Source of the DNA: Chiridota heheva
Lineage: Eukaryota; Echinodermata; Holothuroidea; Apodida; Chiridotidae
NCBI GenBank assembly: GCA_020152595.1
Contig: JAIGNY010001849.1
Coordinates: forward strand, 57,501-121,500
Direction: 5' to 3'
DNA length: 64,000 nt
Within the stretch, counting starts at the first letter, position 1; the number at the start of each line of letters is the position of its first letter. Positions 8,892 through 18,880 of the stretch are shown piece by piece. The position numbers and the translations under genes were made by a program. The notes beneath the pieces are model-generated. The model had not been told where the DNA came from and ran no database searches. It worked only from the letters and a program-made list of their open reading frames with translations.

Positions 8892-9239
8892 TTACAACAG
8901 GAGCGGAATCACGGCAGGTAGTAAAGTCGGCAGTTGTTTAAGTATAGGTACGATAATGTTTTGAAAAAAATTGTCCGAGCCACGTTGTTGTAATACTTGA
9001 CGTTTGTACTCGATCAGGACGTTAGAAGAACCCAAAATCACCAGTTTGCGTCGATGTTTGGCGAGGGCTTTCTTCTGCGAGGGAGTCAGTTTCATCGTTC
9101 CTTCGGAGATGTTCAATGCACATTCGCAAAGACAATGCAACTGTTAATTACTGGCGTATTTCAAGACGTGGCGACGTTGTTTCGAACTGCCTTCGGTGAT
9201 TGTTCTGAGGTAGGGTTCTTGGTGTCTCCACTTCTCCAT
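8892..9239 (-). pseudogene. Small basic conserved element protein, one stop
   Basis: ATG 9239 opens MEKWRHQEPYLRTITEG and continues QRRHVLKYASN, then TAA at 9144-9146, then in the same frame CLCECALNISEG, KLTPSQKKALAKHRRKL and a hydrophobic end (LPTLLPAVIPLLL). The CECALN...LTPSQK...basic pattern is a recurrent small protein (about 110 residues) in Polinton-type elements of invertebrates. The basic centre and hydrophobic tail suggest a virion peptide, but its role is unknown. A single nonsense codon splits it. Confidence 0.68.
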
Positions 9240-9403
9240 GACGAATGAACGCACCCCACTTGGGTATACGTATTCTATTTTCTTCGCACATCCACACATG
9301 CTAAAACGGTTTAAAGATCCAAAAGATTGCAACGAACCATTTCATTACTTTACCAAAAGGTGCCATAATGTCGAATGAAGAGAAAAGTCAACAACATTAG
9401 TTT

Positions 9404-9742
9404 TTATCGAGGCAAATACACATATCGGCGGCCGAAGAGTCCGGTTTGCAAACGAAATCGATCGGACGTTTTAGGGGTGAAATCGATGAAAAGGTAGCCG
9501 TATGGCTCTCGCGTGGCATCGGCATAGGCTTCTCGGACGTACCGCAGGCGGCCAGGAAACATCTGGCGAGCCAAATGATCGATAGAAGAAGCATCTCGAG
9601 GGGTTTTGAAAAATACGAGATAATAAGTGTTTAGACTAGGGGTACGTCCGCCTTTAAAAAACAAGTTTTGTACAAGAAGTACTACGGATAGGTGACCGAA
9701 AAGGTCATAGGTCATAGGACCCCGCTTCTCCTCTGTGTACAC
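9404..9742 (-). pseudogene. Packaging ATPase (FtsK/HerA, A32-like), C-terminal piece
   Basis: The frame contains HLSVVLLVQNLFFKGG, LNTYYLVFFKTPRDASSID, HLARQMFPG and EAYADATREPYGYLFIDF. The QNLF, then F-K-x-PRD, then LARQ-P, then PYGYL-D series is the region after Walker B in the genome-packaging ATPases of Polintons and related viruses. The Walker A and B parts that should lie upstream (above 9720) are absent: homology stops at about 9720 and a SINE-like tandem unit begins at about 9817. So this is roughly the last third of the gene, and it fixes the truncation point of the element. It normally pumps element DNA into capsids. Confidence 0.72.
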
Positions 9743-9816
9743 CCATAACTAGATCTACCTGTCAGTAAAAAAATAAATAAAGAATTATATAAGCTCACGC
9801 AGCCTGCCATTTCGCG

Positions 9817-10280
9817 CCACAACTGGTTATCAAAGGCCGTGGACATTGACTTGGTTGTCGATGTTATGTCTGTGCGTACGTCGTACCTCTGTTCTTGTCC
9901 GGGTCGTATTAAGCGTTTCGTGATAGCTAGCATTTGTACTATCATAACCGAATACGCAGGCGACGACCCCGTCATTGTAATTGTGTGTTCAACTCTCTCT
10001 CTCTCTCTCTCCATTTCGCGAATACCTGTCTACAGACCACGAGGCCCCGGGTTCAATCCTGGGGTGGGTAGACACGCCAGTGCACCACAACTGGTTATCA
10101 AAGGCCGTGGACATTGACTTGGTTGTCGGTGTTAAGTCTGTCCGTACGTCGTACCTGTGTTCTCGTCCGGGTCGTATTAAGCGTTTCGTGATAGCATTTG
10201 TACTATCATAACCGAATGCGCAGGCGACGACCCCGTCATTGTAATTGTGTGTTCAACTCTCTCTCTCTCCATTTCGCGAA
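9817..10280 (+). repeat. Two copies of a SINE-like unit, 268 bp apart
   Basis: Copies at 9817-10022 and 10085-10280 share CCACAACTGGTTATCAAAGG, GTACGTCGTACCT, GTCGTATTAAGCGTTTCG and a (CT)n run ending CCATTTCGCGAA. The spacer between them carries GGGTTCAATCCTGGGG, close to an RNA polymerase III B box inside a T-arm-like stem. The motif TTATCAAAGGCC occurs again near 18228. This looks like a tRNA-derived SINE that has duplicated in tandem beside the truncated ATPase. Confidence 0.65.
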
Positions 10281-10639
10281 GTTTTTCAACAAGTGTTCGT
10301 ATGGCAAGCAAATTTATGCTTTTTGCAGTGCAAGCAAATTTTTATCATTCATAAAATGTTGTGCTGCCATCTCCATGACTAACTTAACTTACACGCGAAT
10401 AGCGTCTAATGTGTATCTCAACGTGTAAAGCGTAACATCAAAACAACCGACCAAACCTGTCAGACAAGAACTGTCAACTGTCAAGAACTTTGGGTCAATC
10501 TTCATTAAACTTTCAATTTAATGATACTGAATTCACGGAATTGCTGCAGAAAAAGAGACAGAACGACCAAAATTCGTGCAGATTGGATTTAGGGAACATT
10601 TGGAGGCTTGATTGTTCGGTAAGATTCTTGCTAAGTTTA
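10281..10639. other. No gene seen
   Basis: Short overlapping frames only, none with a recognisable motif. The direct word GCAAGCAAATTT recurs around 10306 and 10330. Confidence 0.4.
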
Positions 10640-11060
10640 TTTTCGTCATCCATTGTGTGTCCATCTTGTCATTCTCGAGGTCGGAGTCACGTAACTGTGT
10701 ACAAGCTCAGTGCGATTTTGCCAAGTTGGGAGGAGAAACTTCATCATTACAGTCAATGGGATATTTTTTATGAATACTTGTGTCGCCTCATCCAGTCAGC
10801 AAAAATTAATAGTACTCATATATGTTGGAAGCTATTATCTAATACACAGCATTTGTGAAGAAAAATTAATTATGTCTAGTATTTGTTAAAAAATAGGTTT
10901 GTCTCCCATTGACTGCAATGATAACTGACTTTGTTTTCCCCTTTGACCGAAGTTTGAGATCGTAAAAACAAAAACATTGTTACGTCGCAATGCACCACAA
11001 CATTACCGGATTTTCGACCTCGAGAATGGGGTGCTACACTTGAACGAATAACAACTTCTT
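10640..11060. repeat. Imperfect long inverted repeat
   Basis: The left arm has CATTCTCGAGGTCGG near 10669 and CATTACAGTCAATGGGA near 10744. The right arm has the reverse complements, TCCCATTGACTGCAATG near 10904 and CGACCTCGAGAATGG near 11015. The peptide HSRGR with downstream CSQWE or YSQWD reads out of both arms in opposite directions, so the arms are diverged copies of one sequence. Could be a fold-back transposon. Confidence 0.5.
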
Positions 11061-11104
11061 GTACAAAGCAAAATACGTTTTCTATGCAAAAAAACAACAA
11101 AATG

Positions 11105-11300
11105 AAATTACTAAAGCGAATGACAGTGAGGGTCAAAACAAATGACAACTTATTTTAAGCCTAAGGTAACCCTATTTTGTCATTCGTTTTTGTTTGTATT
11201 AAAACTCAATTGTCATTCACTTTGTAAAACGAATGAACTGTCATTCGGATTCTTCTGTGTGTAACATTAATGTAGCCTATATTGCCATTCGTGTCATCTT
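11105..11300. repeat. Cluster of TGTCATTCG words in both orientations
   Basis: CGAATGACA or TGTCATTCG and close variants occur about seven times between 11117 and 11300. Such clustered short words in both orientations resemble transposase-binding subterminal repeats, and the cluster adjoins the inverted repeat to its left. Confidence 0.45.
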
Positions 11301-11447
11301 TTAGTCTTTCCCCTGTCATGTTTGTGGCTAGTCAGATAAACATCCGACCGTAGTATACGCTATAGCCATTACATGACTGCGAATACTGGGTCAGACATCA
11401 GCCTATGCATATAACGGTGGAAATCGCTACATTGACTTAGCAAAGTC

Positions 11448-11470
11448 GCGCCGCAGAATACTTGCGGCGC
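11448..11470. other. GC-rich perfect hairpin
   Basis: GCGCCGCA and TGCGGCGC form an 8-bp perfect stem around a 7-base loop, in otherwise AT-rich sequence. Role unknown. Confidence 0.5.
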
Positions 11471-13188
11471 ACTACTGTTTTGCGAACAGTTTCCAAAAAA
11501 ATTGTCCTTTTTTGCCTTATTCATTTAACCTGAATAAGTTAAACTACTTAACTAAAAAAGCTTCTAGTATGTAACTCTTAATCTTAAAAGCTTGGGCACC
11601 TAAAAATACATTCAATACGTATAAACTTAAACTCGTAAAACGAAGAAACTTTTACCTACCTCGCTTGTTACCTTCTCACAATCGTGTGCGCCGAAGTGAA
11701 TGTACCTAATTATTTCAAATTCTATCAAACATCAGCAATGCCAACGTAGCGTAAATGTTGAACGCGTGTGTCCAGTTTGCTGGCGTTATATTTATTAGTA
11801 CGCGAATCGGTGTTGTGCGCCCTAGTTAAAAAAAAGAAGTTCCAAGAGCGTACGGTTGAACTGAAAGGAGTGTACAATATTGGCTTACATTTTTACCCAT
11901 TTTTTAATCATTTTAGGATTACCGGCATGTTTTGATTACTTACAAGATTTAAAGCAATAACAGGAGACGTTAACCATATATTTTTATGTGCCGTAAGAAC
12001 AGTAATTACAGTTTGACAGGTGACGTAAATAGACGGTGTAGTTGCGATTTTAGGACTGGTGCGATTTCCACGTTAAAACAGATAGGACGGAGTCTCACTC
12101 TGTATTGCATGTAGTGCGTAGTATGTAGGGCATACAGAGAGAGATGTTATCTCACTAGTTTGTGGCTAGCTTGAGATTCCTCTAACGTTAGGCCTAACAA
12201 GTTTGATGGTGTTGATACAAATAATATCCTTCAGTGTTATTAAATTAATAACATACGTAATACCTGTAGCCAGGGACATAAACCCCCTTTTGTTGAGAAA
12301 GTGCCCTTTTCAGAGAAAGTGCCCTTTTCAAATCTAAAAGAATAATTCGCACCTGAGATTTGCTTTTGTATTAAATTGACACCATCCACAGCTAGGCCTA
12401 ATGTTAGTTATTATACACATCCCTCAGTACAGTTGACATTGGAATTGCCGTACGAGGATTGTTATAATTGTATACAATTACTATGTTTTTTAAAATTTAC
12501 ACATTGTAGTAAATTGATAATTGAAAAATAACTTACTTTTTGGATGTTCTTATAACAATTAGTCTAAATATTACACTTTTCCAAAAAACTTTTCCTAAAT
12601 CTTTACCTGTTTAGCACCACGACGGGATTAAGTTCTTTGATTCAATGTTTTGGTTTCCATCTTCCTTAGTCACTGCACGTTTATGATCAACTATTCAAAT
12701 GTCCGCAAATAAGTTTTAGGATGTTCCACTAAACTGCAGGTTGATTTATTGCTGACAACATTTTTTTTGGGTATAATTTTATTAAGTAGTTTTAGTATAA
12801 AAACTTGTGCAAAAAAAAAAAAAATTTGTGCACAAACAAATATAGTAAATCACCAAGAAATGTTTAGATTATATAATTGTACTTTATCAGTATTATCCTA
12901 ATTTTTCCCCTTAAATAATCTAAAACATATTACCCCCGCTAAAATGTTATAGCCCTGATAGTAGCGTTTCCAACTTTGACCGTACTTTGAAGAGTTCGTC
13001 AGACGTAATCCAGTAAATGTTTCAATAAAAGTAACCAAAATCACCATAAAAACAGTTTTGAAAACATGAATGGGGCTTCAAACATCCTGAATAAGCATTT
13101 TGGGAGAAAAAAAGGTTAAATGGTTTCGTTTTCATAAAGATATTAAAACTGAGATTTTCCTACTCTATGTTTTAACACCTCGCTTAAA
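11471..13188. other. No gene seen
   Basis: AT-rich non-coding sequence with frequent stops in all frames. The only local structure is a small duplication near 12290-12330, where AAAGTGCCCTTTTCA is repeated. Confidence 0.4.
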
Positions 13189-13830
13189 ACAGTACAACAG
13201 GGTATAGGTTTTTGTAGTACCCTCGGACGGCCAGCCATCACTAATGGCAGCCATACTAACACGGCTGGTGTCAGTCCGACGGTACAACAGGGTATAGGTT
13301 ATTGTAGTACCCTCGGACGGCCAGCCATCACTAATGGCAGCCATACTAACACGGCTGGTGTCAGTCCGACGGTACAACAGGGTATAGGTTTTTGTAGTAC
13401 CCTCGGACGGCCAGCCATCACTAATGGCAGCCATACTAACACGGCTGGTGTCAGTCCGACGGTACCACAGGGTATAGGTTTTTGTAGTACCCTCGGACGG
13501 CCAGCCATCACTAATGGCAGCCATACTAACACGGCTGGTGTCAGTCCGGACGGTACCACAGGGTATAGGTTTTGTAGTACCCTCGGACGGCCAGCCATCA
13601 CTAATGGCAGCCATACTAACACGGCTGGTGTCAGTCCGACGGTACCACAGGGTATAGGTTTTTGTAGTACCCTCGGACGGCCAGCCATCACTAATGGCAG
13701 CCATACTAACACGGCTGGTGTCAGTCCGACGGTACAACAGGGTATAGGTTTTTGTAGTACCCTCGGACGGCCAGCCATCACTAATGGCAGCCATACTAAC
13801 ACGGCTGGTGTCAGTCCGACAGTACCACGG
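13189..13830. repeat. 90-bp satellite, seven copies
   Basis: GGTATAGGTT starts at 13201, 13291, 13381, 13471, about 13562, 13651 and 13741, giving an exact 90-bp period. Each unit holds CCCTCGGACGGCCAGCCATC and ACACGGCTGGTGTCAGTCC. Because 90 is a multiple of three the minus strand stays open for 209 codons, but this is periodicity, not a gene. One unit has a 1-bp insertion near 13549 balanced by a 1-bp deletion near 13570. The array meets the 3' end of an antisense LINE at about 13840. Confidence 0.92.
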
Positions 13831-14853
13831 GGAGTACTATGATATCCCATCTCTTTTGCTGATTTGAACTAGTGTTGGCAACTTAAGTGTTCATAAATGG
13901 TCTTCATAACTTTTGTCTTTCAGTCCAGGTATTAGCTTTGTTGCTTTCTGTATGTTTTCTATTGATGTGGTGTGTTTTATTTTATATAGATACCATACCG
14001 CATTGGCATATTTGAGATAGCGTCTCACTACTAAAGGCTTATACAATATTGCAAAAGTATTTTTGTCAAAGTACAGTATGTAGAAGATTGGCGGATCAAG
14101 CCCATGATGCTGTTTGCCTTGTTGATTTTCTCATTCATATGCTCTACAAAATTTAGCTGCCAGTCTATTGTAACTCCAATATTTTTCTTTGTATCAGTGT
14201 ATTTTAGTGTCGTATTACAAAGGTCATAATTATATAGTGGTATTTGTCTGTTCCCGGCTGTTAGTATCTTGCATTTTTCGGGTGAAATCTTGATGACCAT
14301 ACGGACCAAATTTCCAGCTGAGCCATATCTTGTTGTAAGATTACCATGTCGTTTATTGAGTTTAAACATGTATCCTTGAAAACTTCAGTACCATCTGCGA
14401 ATAGGTAGCATTCTGATTTGATATTGTTGGGCAGATCGTTAATGTATAATACAAAAAGAATTATCTAGAACGCTTCCTTGTGGAATTCCACTTGTGACAT
14501 GTGTCCAATCTGAGAAACTATTCCCTACTCTAACTCTTTGATGTCTATTAGATAAAAATGCTCTTATCCAGTTGACAATATTTTCGGAGATACTGTACCA
14601 TAACAATAAAGCTTTTGCAGCAGGCAGTGATGTGGAACTTTGTCAAACGCCTTTATAAAATCTGGATAAATGCAGTCCAAACTCCCTCCATTATCTATTA
14701 TTTCAGTCCATTTATTGAGTACATATAACAATTGTAGTGCCGTACATGTAAATGAGAATGGTGAGAATAACATATTTTTCTTCATGTGGTCAACAATATG
14801 AACCCTGATATTCTTCTCCATAAATTTGCATAATATACATGTAAGGCTAACAG

Positions 14854-15768
14854 TAGTCTTTACACGGGTACCCAAAATATCCGGGTACCCGACTGATTGT
14901 CTTATTACCCGCTTCCAAAAACACAACCCGGGTAAGGATTTTCATAATATTACCAATTGCAGACTGTTCTGTTCAGAATTGTATGTTAAAAAAATAAATC
15001 TTTTAACTTACAAGAATTATAAAGTGTATGTTTCCTTTCTATTCCAACGCAATTTAATAAAGGATCACAAAATATTGTCACAAATTGCAGAAAAGATGTT
15101 GAATGAGCGATGTGGCTACATGTAGTGACGTATGTACGCTAGTAGTACTACATATACTGGTAATGCAAAACTTAAACTCTCTAATTTTCGCTGTAAAAAA
15201 AAAAATAATCCAAACCAGTGCACAACAATCAGTGTGTGTAGTATGCTGTAGAAAAAATATATTTGCGGTTGTACATTACCAAACTGTTTTGAAAGTGTTT
15301 CTGCTATTTGCTGAAAAAAATTGTAACACCTATTATGAACCAATCACAAGTTTTGTTTAAATGAAATTGTTACGTGTTACTGAACATGCAAGTAACAAAA
15401 TTGTGAAATCAGTCAGTAATTCCCAGCATAGCGTTAATGAGGTGGAATCGTGTATTTAATATTCCAGAATACCAAGTGACCTGTCCCGTAAAATTTTGAT
15501 GAAGTGTGTATATTATTATTTTATGGTATTTATGAAGACTGGTAAATAAAAGAGACAAGAAACATTTGTATTCTGTTTCTTTATTCACAAAAACAAAGGT
15601 ATGATTGAAAAACAAGAAATACCACAAGATTTTACAAGGTGTACTACACTGTTAGATTTTAACACATATACTACTCTCACGAAAAAAATTGAAAATGCTT
15701 TGTCGGTTACCCGGCCGATAATGCAGGTCGGATACCCGGTCCGATTTTTGTACTTGGTGCAAACACTA
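14854..15768. mobile_element. hAT-like nonautonomous element inside the LINE
   Basis: The ends are TAGTCTTTACAC on the left and, reverse complemented, TAGTGTTTGCACC on the right, fitting the hAT end rule. The flanks GCTAACAG (14846-14853) and GCCAACAG (15769-15776) form an 8-bp target duplication with one mismatch. Both flanks belong to the LINE's 43-bp repeat unit. CGGGTACCC-type words lie near each end. No transposase frame is seen in 915 bp. Confidence 0.72.
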
Positions 15769-15776
15769 GCCAACAG

Positions 15777-16705
15777 GTCTGTAGTTTGACTTTGCATAAC
15801 ATACATGTAAATCTAAAAGGTTTATAGTTTGACATTACATAACATACATGTAAGGCTTACAGGTCTATACTTCACACTTTACATAACATACATGTAAGGC
15901 TAACAGGTTTGTAGTTTGACTTTACATAACAAACATGTAAGACTAACAGGTATATAGTTTAACTTTACATAACATACATGTAAGACTAACAGGGCTATAG
16001 TTTAATTTTACATAACATACATGTACAGTAAGACTAACAGGTCTATAGTTTGACTTTGCATAACATACATGTAAGTCTAACAGGTCTATAGTTTGACATT
16101 ACATAACATACATGGGTCTATAGTTTAACTTTACATAACATACATGTACAGTAAGACCAACAGGTCTATAGTTTGACTTTGCATAACATACATGTAAGGC
16201 TAACAGGTCTATAGTTTGACATTACATAACATACATGTAAGGCTAACAGGTCTATAGTTTAACTTTACATAACATACATGTAAGACTAACAGGTCTATAG
16301 TTTAACTTTACATGATATACATGTGAGGCTAACAGGTCTATAGTTTAACTTTACATAATATACATGTAAGGATAACAGGTCTATAGTTTAACTTTACATA
16401 ACGTGTATATAAGACTAACAGGTCTATACTTTAACTTTTAACATAACATACATGTAAGGCTAACAGGTCTATAGTTTAACTTTACATAACATACATGTAA
16501 GACTAACAGGTCTATAGTTTAACATGTAAAGGTTTTATAAAAAATACATGTAAGGTTAACAGGTCTATAGTTTAACTTTACATAACATACATGTAAGACT
16601 AACAGGTCTATAGTTTAACTTTATAAAAAATACATGTAAGGTTAACAGGTCTATAGTTTAACTTTACATAACATACATGTAAGGCTAACAGGTCTATAGT
16701 TTGAT
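15777..16705. repeat. 43-bp minisatellite made from a LINE RT motif
   Basis: CAGGTCTATA recurs at 16161, 16204, 16247 and 16290, a 43-bp period, for about 21 copies. Each unit contains ACATAACATACATGTAAGGC, or GAC at the end. On the minus strand one unit translates NYRPVSLTCMLCKV, the conserved LINE reverse-transcriptase segment, so the array arose by expansion of that part of the surrounding LINE. Confidence 0.9.
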
Positions 16706-17560
16706 GCTAACTTTCTGCTTCCTTGTTTGCTTGAATAGGGCTGTAATGCACCTTTGCCTACCATTCATCAGGAATGTCCATATTTTGAATTAAATAATTA
16801 AACATTCTAATTATTGGTTTGGTAATTTCATTTGTTTAACTTTATAAATCATGTAAGGTTAAAGAATCTTTGGATGCATATAAAAAATACATGGGTCAGG
16901 GATTTACTTATATTCAGTTCTGATAGTAGTTTCCTTGCTTTTTCTTTGAGTATTTTTATATTTGTCATTATATCTGTTAATTGTGTTTCCTCCAATATCA
17001 GTATATTATCACACTTAAAGCATTTTTGCCTTATAAGTGTCATTAATTGTGAGTTTTTCACTACCATTTACCAAGTACATTATTAAGTCAGCAATACCTG
17101 TACGGGTCTTTGTTTTAGATTGTGTGTACAGCCACAACTTCTTTGGGTGCATTTTTATTTTCTTGACTATTTATTTCTCTTTGTCCTTCACTGCTTTCCT
17201 TCTAAGATTTTTATATACATGTTCCAGGGATGCCCTTTTACCCTGTACCTGTATTTCCCGGATGATAGTTCTTCCTTTTCCATAGCCTGGGCCTTTAACG
17301 GCTTTAGCTCTTCCCTCTGGTGTCATGTTGTAATCAACCGATACTTCACCTAGGTCACCTGTAACAATGATTATTTAACGTGTTCATTCCTGAAAGACAC
17401 TAATAATGGTCCATTTGGGTTTTCTCCTTCTTTTATCTTCTTGCCAAGTCTTATCACCCTTGTGATATCATCATCTTTAATTGCGACATCTACCTTTTAC
17501 CAATTTCCTTTACTAATATTACATCATTCTCTATTTTCTCGTTTTATGTTTGTTTTATAC

Positions 17561-17940
17561 TTCAACTCGATATTATCTCAACACAGAGATCTGTAAGAAA
17601 CTTGTTCAATAAAAATACTTATTTTGAAAAAAGACTTAAAATGAACAAACAGATGTCTTTTAAAAGCTACTGTAACTCTTAATAGACTCACATTGTTAAT
17701 GAATTAATTTCATATATTAGTCCTATGCCTAACTCGCAGAAATGTATATTCAGCAGCTAATATATGGCATTAAAAGTTAACATATAAATTGTATGAACTT
17801 TCCTGGTTCCTGATTGGCTATTGTCATATTATGATGATGATGTGTTTTGACAATCTGTGTTACGATCAAATACGAATACTTTGCTAATCATTTAATATAG
17901 ATTGGTGATGATATACCTTTGGGGGGAAATTTACTTACAG
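17561..17940. other. No gene seen
   Basis: AT-rich sequence with no recognisable feature apart from a short ATGATG run near 17835. Confidence 0.35.
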
Positions 17941-17944
17941 TGGT

Positions 17945-18090
17945 TATACCCGGTTTCCATGGTGCTAAGCGGATAACTCCCCCTGGATGGGACACCAGTG
18001 CATCGCAGGTTAACTTCCCAGCCAAAACTGTTACTCATTTTACAGCTGATGGACAAAACACAAGACACTTTTCTCCATTGTTTTTTTTTT
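17945..18090 (-). mobile_element. SINE-like fragment
   Basis: TTCCATGGTGCTAAGCGG, CCCCTGGATGGGACACC and ATCGCAGGTTAA match, with moderate divergence, the body of the SINE at 54105-54395. The tRNA-like head is missing here. Confidence 0.6.
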
Positions 18091-18164
18091 AAACTCTGCA
18101 TGGTACCTTTAATTACAAAATAAAAATACTACAGTTCTATGTTTCTTAATGGTTAAATTAGCCA

Positions 18165-18432
18165 AGTGTTGATCACAGGGTCTCGGGTACAATCACTGGC
18201 GGGGTGTACATTCAGTGTTTTTAAGTGGATTATCAAAGGCCACTTACGTCTTAATATATGCAGCGGTCAAATGGCATCTTCACATACTGTACCCCTCTCA
18301 AGCATTCACCTTTCTCAGAAAAAATTCCAGGTCAAGATTTATCTACCTGCTACATGTATATTTCATTATTTTTTAAGCAAAGATTCAACTCAGCTCAAAA
18401 ATTTTGAGTCAAGATTTACCATAGCAAAAAAG
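18165..18432. repeat. Dispersed repeat pieces
   Basis: TTATCAAAGGCC near 18228, after a CTCGGGTACAATCACTGG segment, resembles the SINE-like unit at 9817-10280. From about 18262, CAGCGGTCAAATGGCATCTT followed by AGCATTCACC and CAAGATTTACC matches the repeat at 24145-24385 and, inverted, at 25290-25495. Confidence 0.55.
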
Positions 18433-18880
18433 AAGGCTTTCACCGCCTTTTGTAGCCTATGATTTTCAATTCAGTAGCTACGGAAGGCTTTTGCAGCCTT
18501 GTGTAGCCTCTGATTTTTAATACAGTAGCTACGGAAGGCTTTCGCTGCCATGTGTAGCCTTTGATTTTCAATTCAGTAGCTAGGGAAGGCTTATGCTGCC
18601 TTGTATAGCCTCTGATTTTCAATTCAGTAGCTACGGAAGGCTTTTGCCACCTTGTGTAGTCTCTGATTTTCAATCAGTAGCTACGGAAGGCTTATGCTGC
18701 CTTGTGTAGCCTCTGATTTTCAATTGTGTGGAAGGCTTTTTGCCTTGTAGTCTCTGATTTTCAATCGGTAGCTACGAAAGAGCTTTTGCTGCCGCCTCTG
18801 ATTTTAATTCAGGCTTGCCTGCCTTTAGATTCTGATTTTCAATACAGTAGCTCACGAAAGGCTTTCGCTGCCGCCTAACT
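18433..18880. repeat. 51-bp minisatellite
   Basis: About eight units with TTCAGTAGCTACGGAAGGC and TTGTGTAGCCTCTGATTTTC, regular at 51 bp up to about 18720 and degraded after. On the minus strand the 17-residue unit contains KPSVATELKIRGYTR, open for four units. No sign that this is a real protein. Confidence 0.85.

Larger units (their letters stand above)
411..9742 (-). mobile_element. Decayed Polinton/Maverick (adintovirus-like) element
   Basis: A run of closely packed genes, nearly all on the minus strand, combines a packaging ATPase, a DDE integrase with chromodomain, capsid proteins and an adenain-type protease. That set is the hallmark of Polinton/Maverick elements and adintoviruses, virus-like DNA elements that integrate in animal genomes. 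Gene gaps are only a few to a few tens of bases where both ends are seen (5 nt at 8887-8891, 4 nt at 3643-3646, 24 nt at 6087-6110). At least twelve in-frame stops and about five frameshifts show that it is a dead copy. A protein-primed polymerase B and terminal repeats are not seen, so the element is truncated or runs past base 1. Base composition is visibly less AT-rich than in the rest of the window. Confidence 0.88.
13841..17560 (-). mobile_element. Decayed CR1/L2-type LINE, interrupted and expanded
   Basis: Reading right to left: an ORF1-like piece (DDDITRVIRLGKKIKEGENP, near 17470), a pre-RT piece (KKLWLYTQSKTKTRTGIADL, near 17130), IPDEW near 16760, the RT motif NYRPVSLTCMLCK (near 16700, tandemly expanded), then VSLTCILCKFMEKNIRVH near 14830, GGSLDCIYPDFIKAFDKVPH near 14670, the active-site region CYLFADGTEVFKD near 14400, SPEKCKILTAG and IGVTIDWQLNF near 14280-14180, and a C-terminal YLKYANAVW near 14010. 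The catalytic pair is FADG instead of F/YADD. Frames shift several times. A hAT-like insertion (14854-15768) and the 43-bp array separate its halves. Confidence 0.82.

Noticed and set aside
3188..9239. Possibility of stop-codon reassignment or programmed readthrough in the virus-like element
   Set aside because: TAA, TAG and TGA all occur, at positions with different expected residues, together with frameshifts. That is decay, not an alternative code.
411..10280. Protein-primed DNA polymerase B gene expected in a Polinton
   Set aside because: No YxDTDS-type or other polymerase motif is readable in either strand of this region; it is missing or lies outside the window.
13165..13850. Minus-strand frames of 209 and 183 codons
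   Set aside because: Produced by the 90-bp period of the satellite; two frames are open at once and neither resembles a protein.
15777..16705. CRISPR-like array
   Set aside because: Repeats are direct and contiguous with no unique spacers, as in all other arrays here; sequence is eukaryotic.
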